The notes: a model not told the origin generated them from the sequence alone. Shown: positions 49,091 through 63,912, numbered from the stretch's first letter. The stretch: 64,000 nt of DNA from Dillenia suffruticosa (GCA_033439265.1 JAVTVX010000021.1:12737001-12801000); one strand, 5' to 3'. Made by a program: numbers and translations.

Positions 49091-52000
49091 GCACGATCTC
49101 TGTTTTTTTTTTCCCCCCTTCAAATTAGAGTTAGGGTTTTTCTGTAAAGTGCATTTATGGAAATTTAGCAGACTTTGTAGAATCAGATCTAACGGTTCAG
49201 TTGATGACTCTGAGAGAACCATAGAAAATCTGATTCCCTGAACAGAGGAGAGAGAGAGTCTAAATTGTGCATTCCACAACAATAATATGAGCCGTCTATC
49301 TCTCTCTTTCAGGGCATCCTTAAACCATAATCTCAAGCCAAATGTCAAATTCTCCATAGGAGAGAGAATAAAACAAAAATCCCAAATTTAATCAAATTAA
49401 ATTTTTACAAATGAGAATTTTTTAAGAGCTTCTCAACTTCAACCTTTATTATTTTTATTATTATTTTTTTGGGTTAAGTTCAACCTTTATGCTAAGGCTA
49501 AGGATAATGAATGTCACAATTTCTATTTTTAACATTGAGTTAATAAATACTTTTGAGGTAATATTAAATGATGTCAAAATTAAATTAAAACCGAACGATT
49601 CAGTTTATTTTCTTATAAAAATAAATAAATTTTAAACACAACGACACTTCTATTAATTATGCTCGTATAATCATAATGTTCTATTTTACAAATAATCAAT
49701 ACTTAATTTTTTTATATAAAATTTAAATATAAAATTTTATTTAAAAATATCAGTGTTCAGTTGTCAACCAATCGTAAGTGGTTAAGGGTATCTCTATTGT
49801 ATCATACTCCGGTGTCAGTGATCTTGATTTTGGTTGAGGGCAATACGTCCAAAGAGATAAATAAATAAATAAATAAATAAAAAGAAAAAGTAGAATTCAA
49901 TATTGAATATTGATTTTAATACATAAATTAAATTAAAGAAATGAACATGCACATACATTATGTTGAAAGGATAAGTTTAAATTTTGTTTTATTATTGCTC
50001 GTGTCTCACTCTTCAAAATAATTTTGGAAAAGTTTGATTGGTGGACTGACTTAGATCCACCTCAATTATGAATAATGCAAATAATAAAATATACTGATTG
50101 AACTCAAATTTAATATTCAAATAAATAATAATGCCAATGATTTTGGGTTATAATCTAAAGAAAAATAATTAAAAAAATCAAAATAATACAAAATAAAGTT
50201 CTCTATGAGATTAATTGGATTTGTGGTTTCTAACCGTTCTAATTTTAATTTCTCTTGGGATGCTTCTTATTACAACCATTGTGCATTAATATACTAATGT
50301 TTGGTTAGTTCAGTGACCAAGTATCGATACTCTTAAATAAGGTCTCAACTTTGAGTTTTGTATTTGGAGAAAATAGATAATGGGAAAGTTTTGCCCTTAC
50401 AGGCCAGCTCAAACCGGATTTAGTGGGAATGTCAAATACGATAAAACCTAATACAGAGTGGGAATATCGAATCTTTTTTCCACGGACAAGATTCTAAATT
50501 TATTAAAATGAAAAATAATGCAAGGGTAAATTTAAAAATTGATAAGTTGGTAGAAGGGTGTGTGCAAATGATAAAAGTAGGGATGCCAAGATATCAACAT
50601 AAATGAATGAAGATAATACAAACCTTCTTAACTCTATTATCTAGTAAAATTCTATCTGTTTTCAATAGAATCAAAGCATATATTTACTTATTTGACCTTG
50701 CAAAATTGAATAATGAAGTTGAAACATTAGATACTCTATTCAAACAATATCTTTTCAAAAACAATTTAGATAATTTATAGTTAAAAAAATAAATATGAAA
50801 TCTCGATTAAGAAATACATCACTCAAAAACATTTTTAAAATTTTGTTTTCTAATGTTAAATTAATATTCTTATTTTAAACTTTCACAAAATACAATATTA
50901 TGGGTCTATAAGTGAGCAATGATTGATCCATATACTATACTTTCACTCACGTGATTATTTATGAATCTTTTTTTTTTGTACATAGGGAAGATCGAACTCG
51001 AAACTCTTTATAAGAGGGAGAAAAATAATATCAATTGAATTATAACTATTGGCATTTATGAAGCTTATTACACCAAAGAGATGTTGATATTACATATAGA
51101 ACTTTTCTTGTATAAAGTTAGGAGGAGAATTATTTATGAATTATTTTTCAATAGATTTAGTGTCAATTTGACAAATTTTTTTTTTTTTTTTAACTTCTCT
51201 TCTCCTTATAAGGAGAAATCCTGATAAACAGATTCTATATTTCTTAAAAATAACTTTTTTATGAATAACATTTTAAAATTACTTTTAAAGAAAAAGCTCT
51301 TGGGAAGAGATTTTGATTATCCTTATTTTTTATATTCCAACTTTTTAGGAAATATATTTTTTTCTATTTATATCTTTACTTGAAAAATATGAAATTTTAA
51401 ATATATCCATATTATAAATTCATTTACTCTTATATCATTTTTTCCTCTTTAACTTTAACTTTTAACTTTATTTTTAATTTTTAACTTTTAATTTTATTTC
51501 AAAAATTATAAAATCATTTTGTTTTTAAAAGTAAAATTATCGAATAAATTTTAATTTTATTTTAAAAGTTATTAATTTTTATTTTTCCTTATAAGAAAAA
51601 AAAAAAAAAAACTTTACTAAACGGTCATTTCCTCAGGTACATCCAAGTACTTATAGCCAAAATACTCACCCCTAAGAAAATAATAAGGTGAAATTTGGTA
51701 TTGCAATAGGTCCTAATATGACTTCTCAATCTTAAGCTAAGTTTTTTTTTTTTTTTGAAAAATAAAAAATAAAAAATTCACTATTGATCGAATACCCGGT
51801 ATAATAATAACAATAATAATAGGTAATTTAATTTGAATGGTTAACTATAATAAGAGTACTTTAAAAATGCAATTAGCAAAGAGAAAAGGTTAAAAAAAAT
51901 GAAATTATAGCAAAAAGGTGAGTGCTTGGACTCATTTGATTAAATTAATTAAAAGGATCATGCAATTAAAAAAATTCAAATTAAATTAAAATTTTTATTT

Positions 52001-53748
52001 TTTATGGGATATTTTTTGCTTAAAAAAATGTGGCAAGGCTTCACAATTTACAAATGGTAAAGGGTTTACTTCATAATATAAAAAGATTAATTAAAAATTG
52101 TAATAATATATTTTATTATTATTATTATTTGGTAGATTCATTTCATGTTTCAAGTTTTGACATTTGATTATTTGATTTTTGTTTGCCATAAAAAAGTAAT
52201 AAAGAAGAAGAATAAAATTTGGAAATCTCTCTTTTTTTCTTTTTTTCTTTTTTTTGGTTTTTTGTCAAAAGGATGATTTGGGTCAACCAATATAGTATTG
52301 TTCACTTGGCTAAAAGTCAAATACGAAATGAAACCCCCCGTTCGGTCCTGGGTTTTGATTGGTCTGTAAACCAAAATGAACAACCCTACATATTTTTTTT
52401 TGCGAAACACCGCCTGATGGTAAATATTTTAAATCTAATTAAATTTAATTTGAATCATGTTAGACTCGATAAAACTCTCCTGATACATATTTTTTTTCAT
52501 ACATAAGATTTGAATATAAAATTTAAACTAAAAGATATTAGTAATCAATAATTAGACTGATATATATTTTTTTCATATATAAAATTTAAATATGAAATCT
52601 TAATTAAGATATATTAGTGCTCAACTAATAAACCAACCAGCATAACTAAATCCCCACATGATTGCTCCGAACAAGTTTTCTTTTTGGCAAATATGAGAGA
52701 AAATATTGAGCTGTGATCGGACGACCTTCTGGACCAATAAAAATGAAGATACACCTGAGGCAGAAATTGGGGTCATAGGATTCGAACCCCCTAATTCATT
52801 TGGATTTGGGTTTTGATTTTGATTTAATATAAACCGCAACCTAAGCCTTAATTTCAGGGTCTAATCCACATACCAGAGCAGGATTAAATTACAGAGGAAC
52901 CTAACTCCAATCCAGTGATGGAACCCAGATTCCAAATTTTTGTAATCTCTCTCTCTCTCTCTCTCACTTTTACAATTTAGAAGAAGAATAAGAAACCCGT
53001 TTAGATGCAGTAAAAATATTAAACTTTATATGATTCGCAGGTCTAAACCATCATTATTAGCCATAAAGATTCAAGTATTTCACATTTTCAGGAAACAGAG
53101 GCAGAATATAACATCTCGAATCATTAATTAATCCATAAGAAATACACTTCCCTTAAATCATAACTTATTCTTGAAAATTAAATTCGAAAGATTTTAAACT
53201 CATACACGATTTGCCGTGTCCGCTTACCTTGTGCGAGTGAATTGCTACCAGGGTGCCAAAAATTACCACCATTGAAGAAGTAGAGAAGAGATAGGTAGAG
53301 GGGAGCAAGTTCACCCAAACTGCATTCTATAAATAGGTAGAGGGTTCTCTGCCATTCAGACAATCTAACATTGGGAAAAAGTGAAGATGAACTTAAATTT
53401 ATGACACATCAGCATAGCTTTCTTTTTTCACATCTGGTCTAAGCAAATTTTTTACAGCCAATTCTTCCTCTCCCCAAAACCTGACACTCTCCAAATTAAT
53501 TCCAAAATGTCAAAAAACAAAAGGAGAACATGCTAACAGTGTCTTGTAACCATTTGCACTTAACCCAAAAGCTAAACATGAAGTTCCTCTACTGCGAGAA
53601 AGGATTCTGGGCTGGTGCATTTGATGGCATCTCAGTAAAGCAGTCTGCCCATACAGAGAGAAGACCGATCATAGAGAAGCACAGGAGAGAAGTCACCAGT
53701 TTCCGTGAAAGTTCCAAAATGCTACCGACGTATGATCAAAACAGTAAA
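49091..53748. other. Intergenic region, AT-rich, no gene recognised
   Basis: Very AT-rich with poly-T and poly-A runs. The only structured features are a 77-bp tandem repeat pair at 52481-52626 and related sequence near 49695. A CT run lies at about 52945-52965. The right end is the 3' flank of the ZFPL1-like gene. Confidence 0.5.
52481..52626. repeat. Two tandem copies of a 77-bp AT-rich unit
   Basis: 52481-52550 and 52558-52626 share tgata.atat, ttt.tttcata.ataa, atttaaa and gatat.ttagt.. in order. A diverged relative with the same order lies near 49695-49775 (atataaaatttaaatataaa...cagtgttcagttgtcaacc). Confidence 0.6.
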
Positions 53749-56700
53749 TCACTCCTCCTTGCCAAGCAAATCAGAGATTCGGCTTTGTGACAATCTGTAG
53801 TAAAGGATACCCATCACTGCCATGCATGCCCTGCAAAATCAGACATGATTAGTAAAAGGTGATGGGCATATAACAATGGTCATTCCAACAAACAATTCAT
53901 TCATCCAGAAATTGTAGTACCAAAGCTTGATAGACCCTCATAAGAGCATGACTTTCACAGGTCAATCGATTTTATTCCTTGCTTGTGAGAAAATAGAATG
54001 CAACTAGCTTTCATGGTCACATTGTGTATCTCATATTTTCACCTAAACCTGTCATTGTTTTGTTACTTCCTCTACACTAATACAATAGTGATGGTCATCT
54101 CAGATTCCCACATTGCCATCATAGTATGTTGTCTCAACATAGACAACAGGATGCAGGGCCAGTAGGTGGCCAAAAGGCATCGGTTTCATCTCCTAGGAAT
54201 TTCTAAGTACTCAAGGCCTGCAAACCATAATCACTTTGCGCATTGTAAGGTCCACAAAATAATAAAAACACTAACAAATGCATTTTCCCCTTTTCCTATG
54301 CTCGGTGGGTAGAAGATTGTAGATCAAGTATAAGGAAAAGTTTATTCAGTCATCCTTGACAGCATACCCTATTCAAAAGGTAGCTTCCATTTACAACTGG
54401 AAAGTCATCTTCTCAATCTCTTTACCTTGCAAGAACATTTTCAGATATTGACACTAATCACCACAAACTAATGTTTCTCAGGAGCCAAACAGCAGACAAT
54501 TTTTCCCAAAAGGTGTCCACTTCTTCTAGAGCCAAAAGAAACCCAAGAAATTAACATGTTCTATGTTGGAATTTTTCTATCCCCTGCTTTTTTTGCCTCT
54601 ATTTTCAGCTCTTAATTGTTCAGTTTACCCAGGCAGCAGAGATACGGCAAAAAGGGAAACAGATAGTAAAAGAGGAAAAAGTTACATGATAGCAATAATT
54701 AGGAGGATTTTTCTTGGATCCATCCTTGCAGATCTTTGATGCCTAGAACGCCCTTCAGGAACATCACCCGCAATCGATGCATCCTTTCTTGGTGGTGCAG
54801 TCACTGGCAGAGTTGGTAATGCACTAGACCAGAAAGGAAGCAATGCCCTTAGAAACTTGTGTCGGAAAGGACCTATATTATAACAGCCTAATGAGTTACC
54901 CAAGTAATCTCTACCAGTAATCGGTTCAATAGAAAAGGGAGAAAAATGAATGCAGTTCAAGATGTAGCTAAATTATATGCCTCAGTCTGTGTGTGCGCGC
55001 ATGCATATACAAAGCCACATAGACTCACCCCTCCGGGTGTATTTTTTTCGATTCCCATCCTCATCATCTGCATAATATGAAATTTCAGAGTTTTGTCTGT
55101 CAACATATGCAGTTTTTCTTGTTGTAGCACCGGGCTGCAGTGTGCAACAACAGTCAAATTATGCATTGACACAATGTAAGGAATATATGTTAAGCCTAGT
55201 GCATGAGCGAAACAAACTTATTAATGATTTTATTACATATATTGCATATTCTTCCATATAGGCAATAGCAAGGGCAAGAACTTCTTACACCAGCAGCGGT
55301 TGGGCTTTTCATGTAACTATTGCCTGCTGAGCTAGGACCATCTATCTCCACAATATCCAAAACTGGAGCCTTTCCTCTCGCACCTGAGTCTTCACCTAAG
55401 TTTGTGTTATCAGATGAAGAGGTCCCTCCAACACCAGAAACACTGACCAGTGGATCAGAGGCAAAGGCAGGGGGAGGACCATGGGACTCCTTTGTCAACG
55501 AAACTGGATGATTTCCAAACAAGTTCTTTTCCAGACCAGTCTGCATAACAGGAAAGGAAAACCATTTTACCATTTCAGCACTACTAATAGGGGTGTCTGG
55601 GGTAAACGGTGCTGGGTTTCAAGTGTTGCACATGCTTCATATTCACAAATTTACCCTCAAAAAATCAAAATGAAGTGTTCTACATCTAAAGCAGTACCCC
55701 CACGATATGCCTGCCCATTATAACATGAAATCTGGGAAAGACGAAGGGTCCTTGTAACACAGAAATCAGCAAAATAAACAAATTTACAAGTTCTCATACC
55801 TCTCTAACTAAAATGATAACTGATCGATTGCATACAGTACACATGATACATCCATCATGATATTTTACGTTGTTTTCTTATTTTGTGAAACAAAAAGTTA
55901 TTCAAAAAGCTCAAGCTTGTAGGTGGAGGTGTTTATATTATTTTATATATCAACACTCCCCATCACATGTGGGCCCGTGATGATGTATACGGACGCAACC
56001 AACATGCAGAATTTGAATGGGTTTGGTAGGATTTAATCTCACAAGCTCTAGTGGTGATACCATCTTGCATTTTGCAGAAACAACCATCTATTCCAAAAGC
56101 TTAAGCTTGAGAAAGGAGGCATCTACATTATGTCATTTCTTAACAGGATGATTATACATGCAGCTAAAATACTTCAGGGCAACTTTTTGTTTAAGCAACA
56201 TTTAAACCAAAAAAAAAAAAAAAAATCTCTAACCTATAAAAAGGAGCATTTGGACCAAATTCCAGTAGCTCGATCAATAATATCTCTATCATATTCTCCT
56301 CTAGGCACACAGCCATTTATTCTTTTTTGTTACCTTTGTTGCTTTTCATGAGTATGAACACAATTATACATCCATACGATGCTATAACTGTAGGTTGGTA
56401 CAATTGGAGGTATTACCAAGTTCAGATTAAACCAACTCTTTATCCGAACTCCTATTATGTTTAACCCATAAAATTTGAATATCTTGATACTTACTATTGT
56501 ATGGTATCTCCTTGATTCCTCAATATGGTGATACCTCCACTCCAACTGCACCAGCCTACGTATTTGCTTGTATTTATTGATCAGATCAGCTTAACACTTC
56601 TATTACTTTTTTTCCCTTTTTCTGTCCAAAGGTGTTGAGCCATGTAATGGAGTGTAGCCCTCTCCCACCCATAAACCACCCCAGTTCTGCCACAGGCAAA

Positions 56701-59700
56701 ATTTTAAATTAGGCCTCCTTTTCCATATCCTAATAGACTTTTATCAGCTGGCACATACCTGCATTTATATTAGTTATTCTCCCGCATGCTACTACTCTTT
56801 TTTGTTTTTTGTTTTTTTTTTTCTAGGAGAGGGGGTTATCGATGCAGGTGCACACGGGGTATCAATTAAAATAATTCATTTCATGTTTCTAAATTCAGGT
56901 GCATATGCTGCACACTGGATTCAAATCCAGTTGAACTACTGATTGCAATAATAGCTTTTTGCAGAACGAGTTGCTGCAGATCAATGTCTAAGAAGTTGGA
57001 GAAGATTGAAGCTTTACAAATAGTGGCCAAATGTTGATTCCAACGCAAATATAACTGATAGTTGGTGGTTGGAGAGGAGAAATTTGAAGAAGACAAGATA
57101 AGCTTATTTTGAGAATGTTGGTCAGATAGTTGAAGTCAGAGAAGCGTTGAAAATGTTTTGAGAGACCAAAGATCCTTGATGGAGCTCGCATAGCTAATGC
57201 AGTGGTGGAGGGAAGTCAAAGACAACAGCAGTGGAGGGATTTGTGAGCACAATCTGGAGAAGGTTAACCCCAGTATAAGGGAAATTCTTTTGCACAACTC
57301 AGGCTAAATGGGTTTCCCATCAGGGGGGCATGGATTGGACAGTGCATCTCCATCCCAGCCTATGGTATTCTAGGTAATGATTCCCAACGTTTTCAATTAA
57401 AGATCTTGACACAATTTTAGTTTGGTGATGTAGGACGCAAATCAGAAACCATTAGATTGGGGACTAAAGAGGTATTCTTTTATTATATACAATATCCTGT
57501 TTAGGAAATGGCTTTAAGGATCTATTTGTAGAGAAAGATCATATATGAAGGGGATTGGTGCAACAAGGAACTGGGTGGAGCAAAATGGTCAGTGGAACCC
57601 AAAGTGGGTTATGGGCAGCTATGCAGCACAAAAATGGACATCAGGAATGATAAATTTCAAAATGTAAGAAATTGCATAACTAAATCACAACACCACCAAA
57701 AAGGAAAAAAAAAATCAATAAGCATAAATTTTGGTGTTTTATTACCACTTACAACAACAACAACAACAAACTAAGTCTTAACCCCAATACTTGGGGTCGG
57801 CCATCTGAGAGACAAAGTTGAAAAATATAGAGAAAAGAAAAGCGAAATACATAAATAAAAATAATAAAATAAATAAATAAATAAAAATAAATAAATAAAT
57901 AAATAAATAAAGAAATATATATATAAATAGAAATGAAATAATATAAAATAAAACGAAAACGAAAAAGAAAAAGAAAAGAAAGCTAAATGAATAAATCAAT
58001 AGATAAATATTTAAAATATATTGATTTAATTTGTACTGATTCTTCTACGCCATCCATTCCTATCCAAGACAATTTCTTCTTCTAAATCCTTAACTTTCAT
58101 TTATTTGTGAATAACTTGTATCCAAGTTTTCAGTGGTCTATCTCTACGTTTTACTAGATAGTCTATATTTAAGTTATCGGTTCTCCTAACCGGTGCATCT
58201 TTAGCTCTTCTTTGTACATGTCCAAACCACCTCAAACGATACTCTCACATTTTTTCTACAATTGAACTAACTCCCAATTTGTTACGAATTTTTTCATTTT
58301 TAATTCTATTTCTTCTAGTTTTTCCACACATCCATCTAAATATCCTCATTTCTGCTACAACCACCTTTTGTTCTTATTGTTGTTTAATAGCCCAACACTC
58401 AGTACCATATAATAGTGTAGGTCTAACAGCGATTCTATAGAACTTTCCCTTCAAATGTAATGGTATCGTACGATCGCAAAGAATTCCGGATGCCCTTCTC
58501 CATTTCATCCAATCCGCTTGAATCCTATGATTAACATCTCCATTTATATTGCTATCATTTTGAATAATGAAACCTAAATATCTAAATTATTCATTTTTTT
58601 TTGTACATCTTGACCATCTAATCTAATCGTTTTTTCATCATTCCTATAATTGTCGCTAAACCTACATATCATATATTCGATTTTCGATCCACTCAATTTA
58701 AACTCTCTGGATCCCAGTGTGATTCTCTATAACTCTAGTTTAACACTAACCCTCTCCCTAGTTTCATCAATTAGCACTATATCATTTGCGAAAAATATAC
58801 ACCTTGATATTTCATCTTTGATATTTTTTGTGATCTCGTCTATTACTATTGCAAAAAGGAGGGGACTTAATACTGAATCTTGATGGAATCCACTATTAAT
58901 GGGGAAACTATCACTCAAACAGGAAGATCCACCACGGAAGCAATATACTTGTTAAGACCTAAGATGCCTTTGGATTTTCCATTTTTTTTCTGCTGTTGTT
59001 CGAGTTTAATTCTAATCATATATTTTATATGATAATGAAGTGCATATTAGACACTGGAGGCCGGAGAGGAGCAGAGAATGTTAATCATGACTGCTTCTGA
59101 TGCATGCAAGTCCTGCACCACATATATCTTAAACATGGTCATGTAACAAATGAAATTTGGCACACAAGTGCACCGTCATGTATGGAACGTTCAGTGGTAA
59201 AACAATTTTTTACATAAGGTGATGATAATGAAGTTGCAAATTCATGTAATTGCTTTACATGGTGTGAACTCACCTGCATAATTGCTTCCTTAAGTTTTGA
59301 GTGGAGACGCGATCCTGAATCTTTAATACTCTTAGGGGGCCATATCTACAAAAAGCAACAGATGTAACACCATTCGGAGATGCAACACTATATAAGGCTA
59401 ATACAGCTGGAACTCAAAAAGCAATTTACCAATGTACAGATTCAAATAGCTGGAGACAGATAAGAATCCCGAAAAAGAATCCAAACTTCATGTTAGCACA
59501 AAACAGAAATCATCACAAAATTGTTGTATCTTGAAATGAAAAAAATATATATATATTTGTATTACCTAGAACTTCATTACAAGGGGAGCAGAATAGGGGA
59601 AGCATAAATCCCAAGAAAAGAAGTATCATATAAAATGCATGAACATTGATAAGTATACAAAAAGAAGGAAAATAAAAATTTTAAAAATTTCAGATGTATT

Positions 59701-62700
59701 TTAAATACATGTCTGAGATTTCCTGCATTTTATCACTCTAAGAGAGCTTAGAACAAATGAATTTTAAAGCTATATCCTTGCAACTTAAGAATTAGAACCA
59801 TAATAACAATATAAATTTCATACAATTGCCCCACAATTTGTTGATATTCAGAAGTCCATCATAACACCACTTGGCATGTAAACCCCTTTTAGCCACAAAC
59901 ACCATATATTGTGGACATATTCCAACAAGTAAGTTGATACAACTTAGGCCTGTAAAAAAGATAAACCACGATGTGTAGGGTTCAGATTAACTAAGCTTAA
60001 GCCAACCCGAGCTCCACCAGCTGAGCTTGAGCTTGGTAGAGCATGCTCAAGAGCTCCCTGAGCTCAACTTATGGGTGGCAAACTGATGCTACTTTTGGCT
60101 ATTCAACAGACATGGGGTGTGATGGATGGCAAGTTGCTTGGAAATCCTACTTTCCCACATAAAGTGGTTGAGACATAAAATACCATATATATGGTTTTAA
60201 TTTTAAAAGAAAAGTCAGCAAATAAGCGGCAGTAATTAAATAAATGCACCAAAACAGATATCCTACATGAAAGGCATCTGCAGGATTCTGCCCATGCTGT
60301 TAACCATACAGGAATTTTTTAAACCCGGCCAAACAGATTTTGGGCTGATGGGATTTCTAAGGTAACTGCTGCCAGTTATCAACCACAAAAGCTCTGGGTC
60401 CCACGAAAGAGCCACTATCACAAGCTGCTGGAATTGCAAACCTCTGACCCTCCTTAATACTACACTTTATGGGCCCAAAAGCTTTCATTCTGACCACAAC
60501 ACCAATTACCTACATATTTTGAGGTTATGCAGGTCCAACATTTTCACAAGAAACAGTGGCCATAACAAGATCATTTAGTTACACAGCAAAAATAAACAGG
60601 AACATTCAAGGCATTGTTACTAAAATGCAGTATGTTGTGCCTGTCCATTACCACACAAATACAACAATAACAACTTGGGCCTTAATCCCAAATTTTGGGG
60701 GTCAACCAGTTCAGAGACAAATATCTGGAAGATGAAAAATATATATTATATACACAAGAGTGTTGATTTAATTTGTGTGGATTCTCCTACGTTACTCATT
60801 CCTATTTTAGACCATCTTCTCAACTAAACCCTTAACTATCATATTTTTACGAATAATTTGTATCCAAGTTTTCAACGGTCTACCTCTACGTTTTACTAAA
60901 TCTTCTATATTTAAGCTCTCGATCCTCCTAACCGGTGTATTTTTGGGTTTTCGTTGCACATACCCAAACCATCTTAGACAATATTATTCACAATTGAACT
61001 AACTATCAACTTATTATATATCTCTTTATTTCTAATTCTATATTTTCTAATTTTGCCACACATCCACCTAAATATACTTATTTCAGTTACAGCCATTTTA
61101 TTTTATTTTTTGTTGTTTAATGACCTAACACTCAATGTTATACAATAGTACAGATCTTATTACGATTTTATAGAACTTTCCTTTCAAATACAACGGTACG
61201 TGTGATCGCAAAGAACTCCAGATGCATTTCTCCATTTCATCCAACCCGCTTGAATCCTATAATTTATATCCCCATCTATATTGCCATCATTCAGGATGAT
61301 GGAACTAAGATATCTAAATCATTCACTTTTTGGTATATCTTTTCCTTCTAACCTAATCGTTTCTTTATCATCTTGATTATTGCCACTAAACCTACATTTC
61401 ATATACTCAATGTTTGGCTTGCTCAATCTAAATTCTTTGGATTCCAATGTGATCCTCCATAACTCTAATTTAACACTAATACCCTCTCTAGTTTCATCAA
61501 CCAACACCATATCATCTGTAAAAAGATACAACAATACATGATTGTAAAATGCTCCTATTACCAATTTAGGATAATTCAGGTGGGCTTTGTCAGATAAGAT
61601 TGTCAATAACTTTGAAGAGAAAATATAATATAGGTTCCTAGATTTACAGGCACAAGTATAGTGCAACTCCATAAGAGTCTGTGTGTGAGGGTTCATTGAA
61701 TAAATTCATCTATTCTTGCCTTCTTTATTGAATAAATTCATCTATTCTTGCCTTCTTTATTGCTTCTATGTTTGTTGGGATTATCAAATTTAAGGGTATA
61801 TTTCATTACAGATCACATTTTAGGTCGAGGGATCCAAAACATGATGTCAATGTGACTAAGAGTCCAGTGGGGATAACACTCATGAGATGAACTGACTACA
61901 CCGTTCATCATGGATTTATAACCTACAAAGTGTTGCAATACAGGTATCTACTGTCATGCTTTACCCAATTGAATGGGGGATATTTGGATTATATTTTGAA
62001 GCCAAAATGCTTCTGCTTCAACATTTACCTTAGGTTATTGTTTGGCAGGGAAAATTACAGGCGTATCTAAGCATACATAAAGAAATATATATACACACCT
62101 AATTTTTTATGATGTGTATGTTTATGTATGTGTATATATTTGAGAATTTAACATATCTGTTAAGAGTAAATCTTACCGAAGTAGAACATGCAGGACAAAC
62201 ATATCCGGCTGGTGCAGTATGAGGAGGAAAGCTTTTAATATGTGACATCAAGCAATTGGTATGCATGACATCTGCAAAGGAATCATCGAAGAAGGATCTA
62301 AATAGAGCTATACTATACAATGTGATGATGACACTTAGCAGGTACAGAAACAGAGGTGTATGAATAAGTACTAGATAACTTACGCAAGCAACCCAGTCGT
62401 GTTGTCTGATTATCAGTCCCTTCATCAAGAACAGCTTGACATTGACAACATTTAGGAGGCCAATCATATTCTCCATCTATGACCCATTCAGAGTATGTAC
62501 GGATCTATAAAAGCAGGAAAATTAGCACACTACAGGTAAAACTGAGCTATCCCAGAACCAGATGTAGTCTACCCCCCTCCCCCCCAAAAAAAAAGGCAAG
62601 TTACATACATTCTGTGCATTCAGATGTTCAATAAACAAAGAGGTACCGAAGCTTTAAGCCTATTCCATAACACGGCCACAAAAACTGCTAAAATTTCAGC

Positions 62701-63912
62701 CTGAATCAAGCACAGGACAAAAAAAAAAAAAAACCCAAATTTTGATTGCTTATTCCTGAATGCCAAAAATATCTTATATATGCCATTGCAAAAATTCAGT
62801 GGTCAAAAACTCAAATTCAGTTCATATGTTTATCATGTCGTATATTGTTGCTCATTAGCAGTCCATTTTCAGTACTTAAAAGTCAGCACTTATTTTTCAA
62901 TTCATCAAATCCCCTTGGCAGCAATATAAAGAGGAACTCATTGATGATGATAAGAATAATAATAAGAAGAAGAAGTAGTAGTAGTAGTAGAGATCGCTAA
63001 GAACAAGAGATCTATTAGGTCAAAAAAGAATAAATTGAAGGTTCTCCTCATTTATAAATGATGTCTTGCAAACAAACACCCATTTCCTAGAAGTTGAACC
63101 AAGTAAAGCAAAATACTCAACTTTTGATTTAGAAATAGATTGTCAAGTAATAGAAACAACCAAAATGACAATGGATTCACATTGTCAACATATTATAATA
63201 TAGTGATAAGTTGATTAATCATGGGACTAGAACATCATTTTGTCATCCCTTTGGGTCTTAAATAGGAGTAGTTTCAGGGTTATCCTTTGTGTGATATAAT
63301 TATTGATTGAATAGATAATATTTTGATAATTGTTTTTCTTTTTCTATGACAATGTCATATTATTTGTTAAATTTTATGTACCTCCTCCTACGTCCTTCTA
63401 CTTCAACAAAGTGCTCTTCTTATGTTTTTCTGTACGATGGTGAGATTGAGAGACCAAGACAAAAATTTGTATAAGAGGCAAACACGTTTGGGAGGGCAAA
63501 AACATTTGGAAGTAATAATTTTGAGGAGGCAAATATTATCTGTACATTTGAGGTTTTACCATGTGAAATTCTATTCTTATGCTACCAAACAACAATTAGC
63601 AGAAATAAGTTGACGTTCAACAGAGACTCCTTTGCATTCATTATTTGTACTACAGGCAACCAAGCAAACCACAACCGAAATCAGATCAAACGCCCAAAAA
63701 ATAAGTGAAACCCAGAAAGAAGATCAAAGCAAAAAGTAGATAACTTGACACAATTATGGGAAAAGACAAAAAAAACCCTAATTTCTTTGTCAGTGTATCA
63801 AACAATATATCCAATTGAACAGAACAATTACCACGCAGATTTGATGCTCTGGAAAACAAATGCATTCTCCACAGACTGGAACCTTGTGCACAAAACAATA
63901 TAATTTCGTCGC
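53749..63912 (-). CDS. ZFPL1-like zinc-finger Golgi membrane protein (5' end outside window)
   Basis: Eight exons on the minus strand (63832-63912, 62384-62504, 62177-62271, 59274-59345, 55289-55540, 55029-55134, 54686-54872, 53749-53830) give 331 residues. The first exon, expected to encode about nine residues (MVVCKCRK-type), is beyond 64000. The visible protein has the B-box-like zinc region ([25 protein letters not shown]) and a RING-like region ([36 protein letters not shown]). A Ser/Gly-rich linker follows, then a basic stretch ([12 protein letters not shown]) and a C-terminal membrane anchor ([19 protein letters not shown]), ending LLGKEE. Human ZFPL1 is a cis-Golgi membrane protein that contacts GM130; a Golgi role in plants is inferred. 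All phases are consistent. The introns at 55541-59273 and 59346-62176 hold LINE fragments. Confidence 0.92.
57751..58940 (-). mobile_element. RTE-type LINE fragment, 5'-truncated, in a ZFPL1-like intron
   Basis: Read on the minus strand, the C-terminal reverse-transcriptase region is present: [30 protein letters not shown], a degenerate catalytic box [10 protein letters not shown] (usually FADD), then [39 protein letters not shown] and [18 protein letters not shown]. It has in-frame stops. The 3' end (minus) reads ggggttaagacttagt followed by (TTG)n, at 57751-57782, the usual end of plant RTE LINEs. An AAAT-rich low-complexity tract (57850-57925) lies in the 3' UTR. The element is inactive and in the same orientation as the host gene. 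Confidence 0.85.
57850..57925. repeat. (AAAT)n low-complexity tract inside the LINE fragment
   Basis: Runs of aaat/ataa units, including nine or more consecutive AAAT copies. It probably expanded from an A-rich 3' UTR region of the element. Confidence 0.8.
60659..61545 (-). mobile_element. Second RTE-type LINE fragment, 5'-truncated, in the neighbouring ZFPL1-like intron
   Basis: Minus-strand translation gives [40 protein letters not shown] and YMKCRFSGN, followed by diverged versions of the same C-terminal region as the element at 57751. The 3' end reads ttgggattaaggcccaagttgttattgt-like (60659-60690). It is shorter at the 5' end than the first fragment and has its own stops, so it is a separate insertion of the same family and orientation. 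Confidence 0.8.

Noticed and set aside
52771-52792. tRNA T-arm-like string (minus strand ggggttcgaatcct)
   Set aside because: No acceptor stem, D arm or anticodon arm can be fitted around it; probably a chance match or very old tRNA-related debris.
62746-63000. 84-aa ORF within a ZFPL1-like intron
   Set aside because: It is on the opposite strand to the host gene and ends in a repeated (AGA/AGT) tract giving RRRSSSSS; low-complexity artefact.
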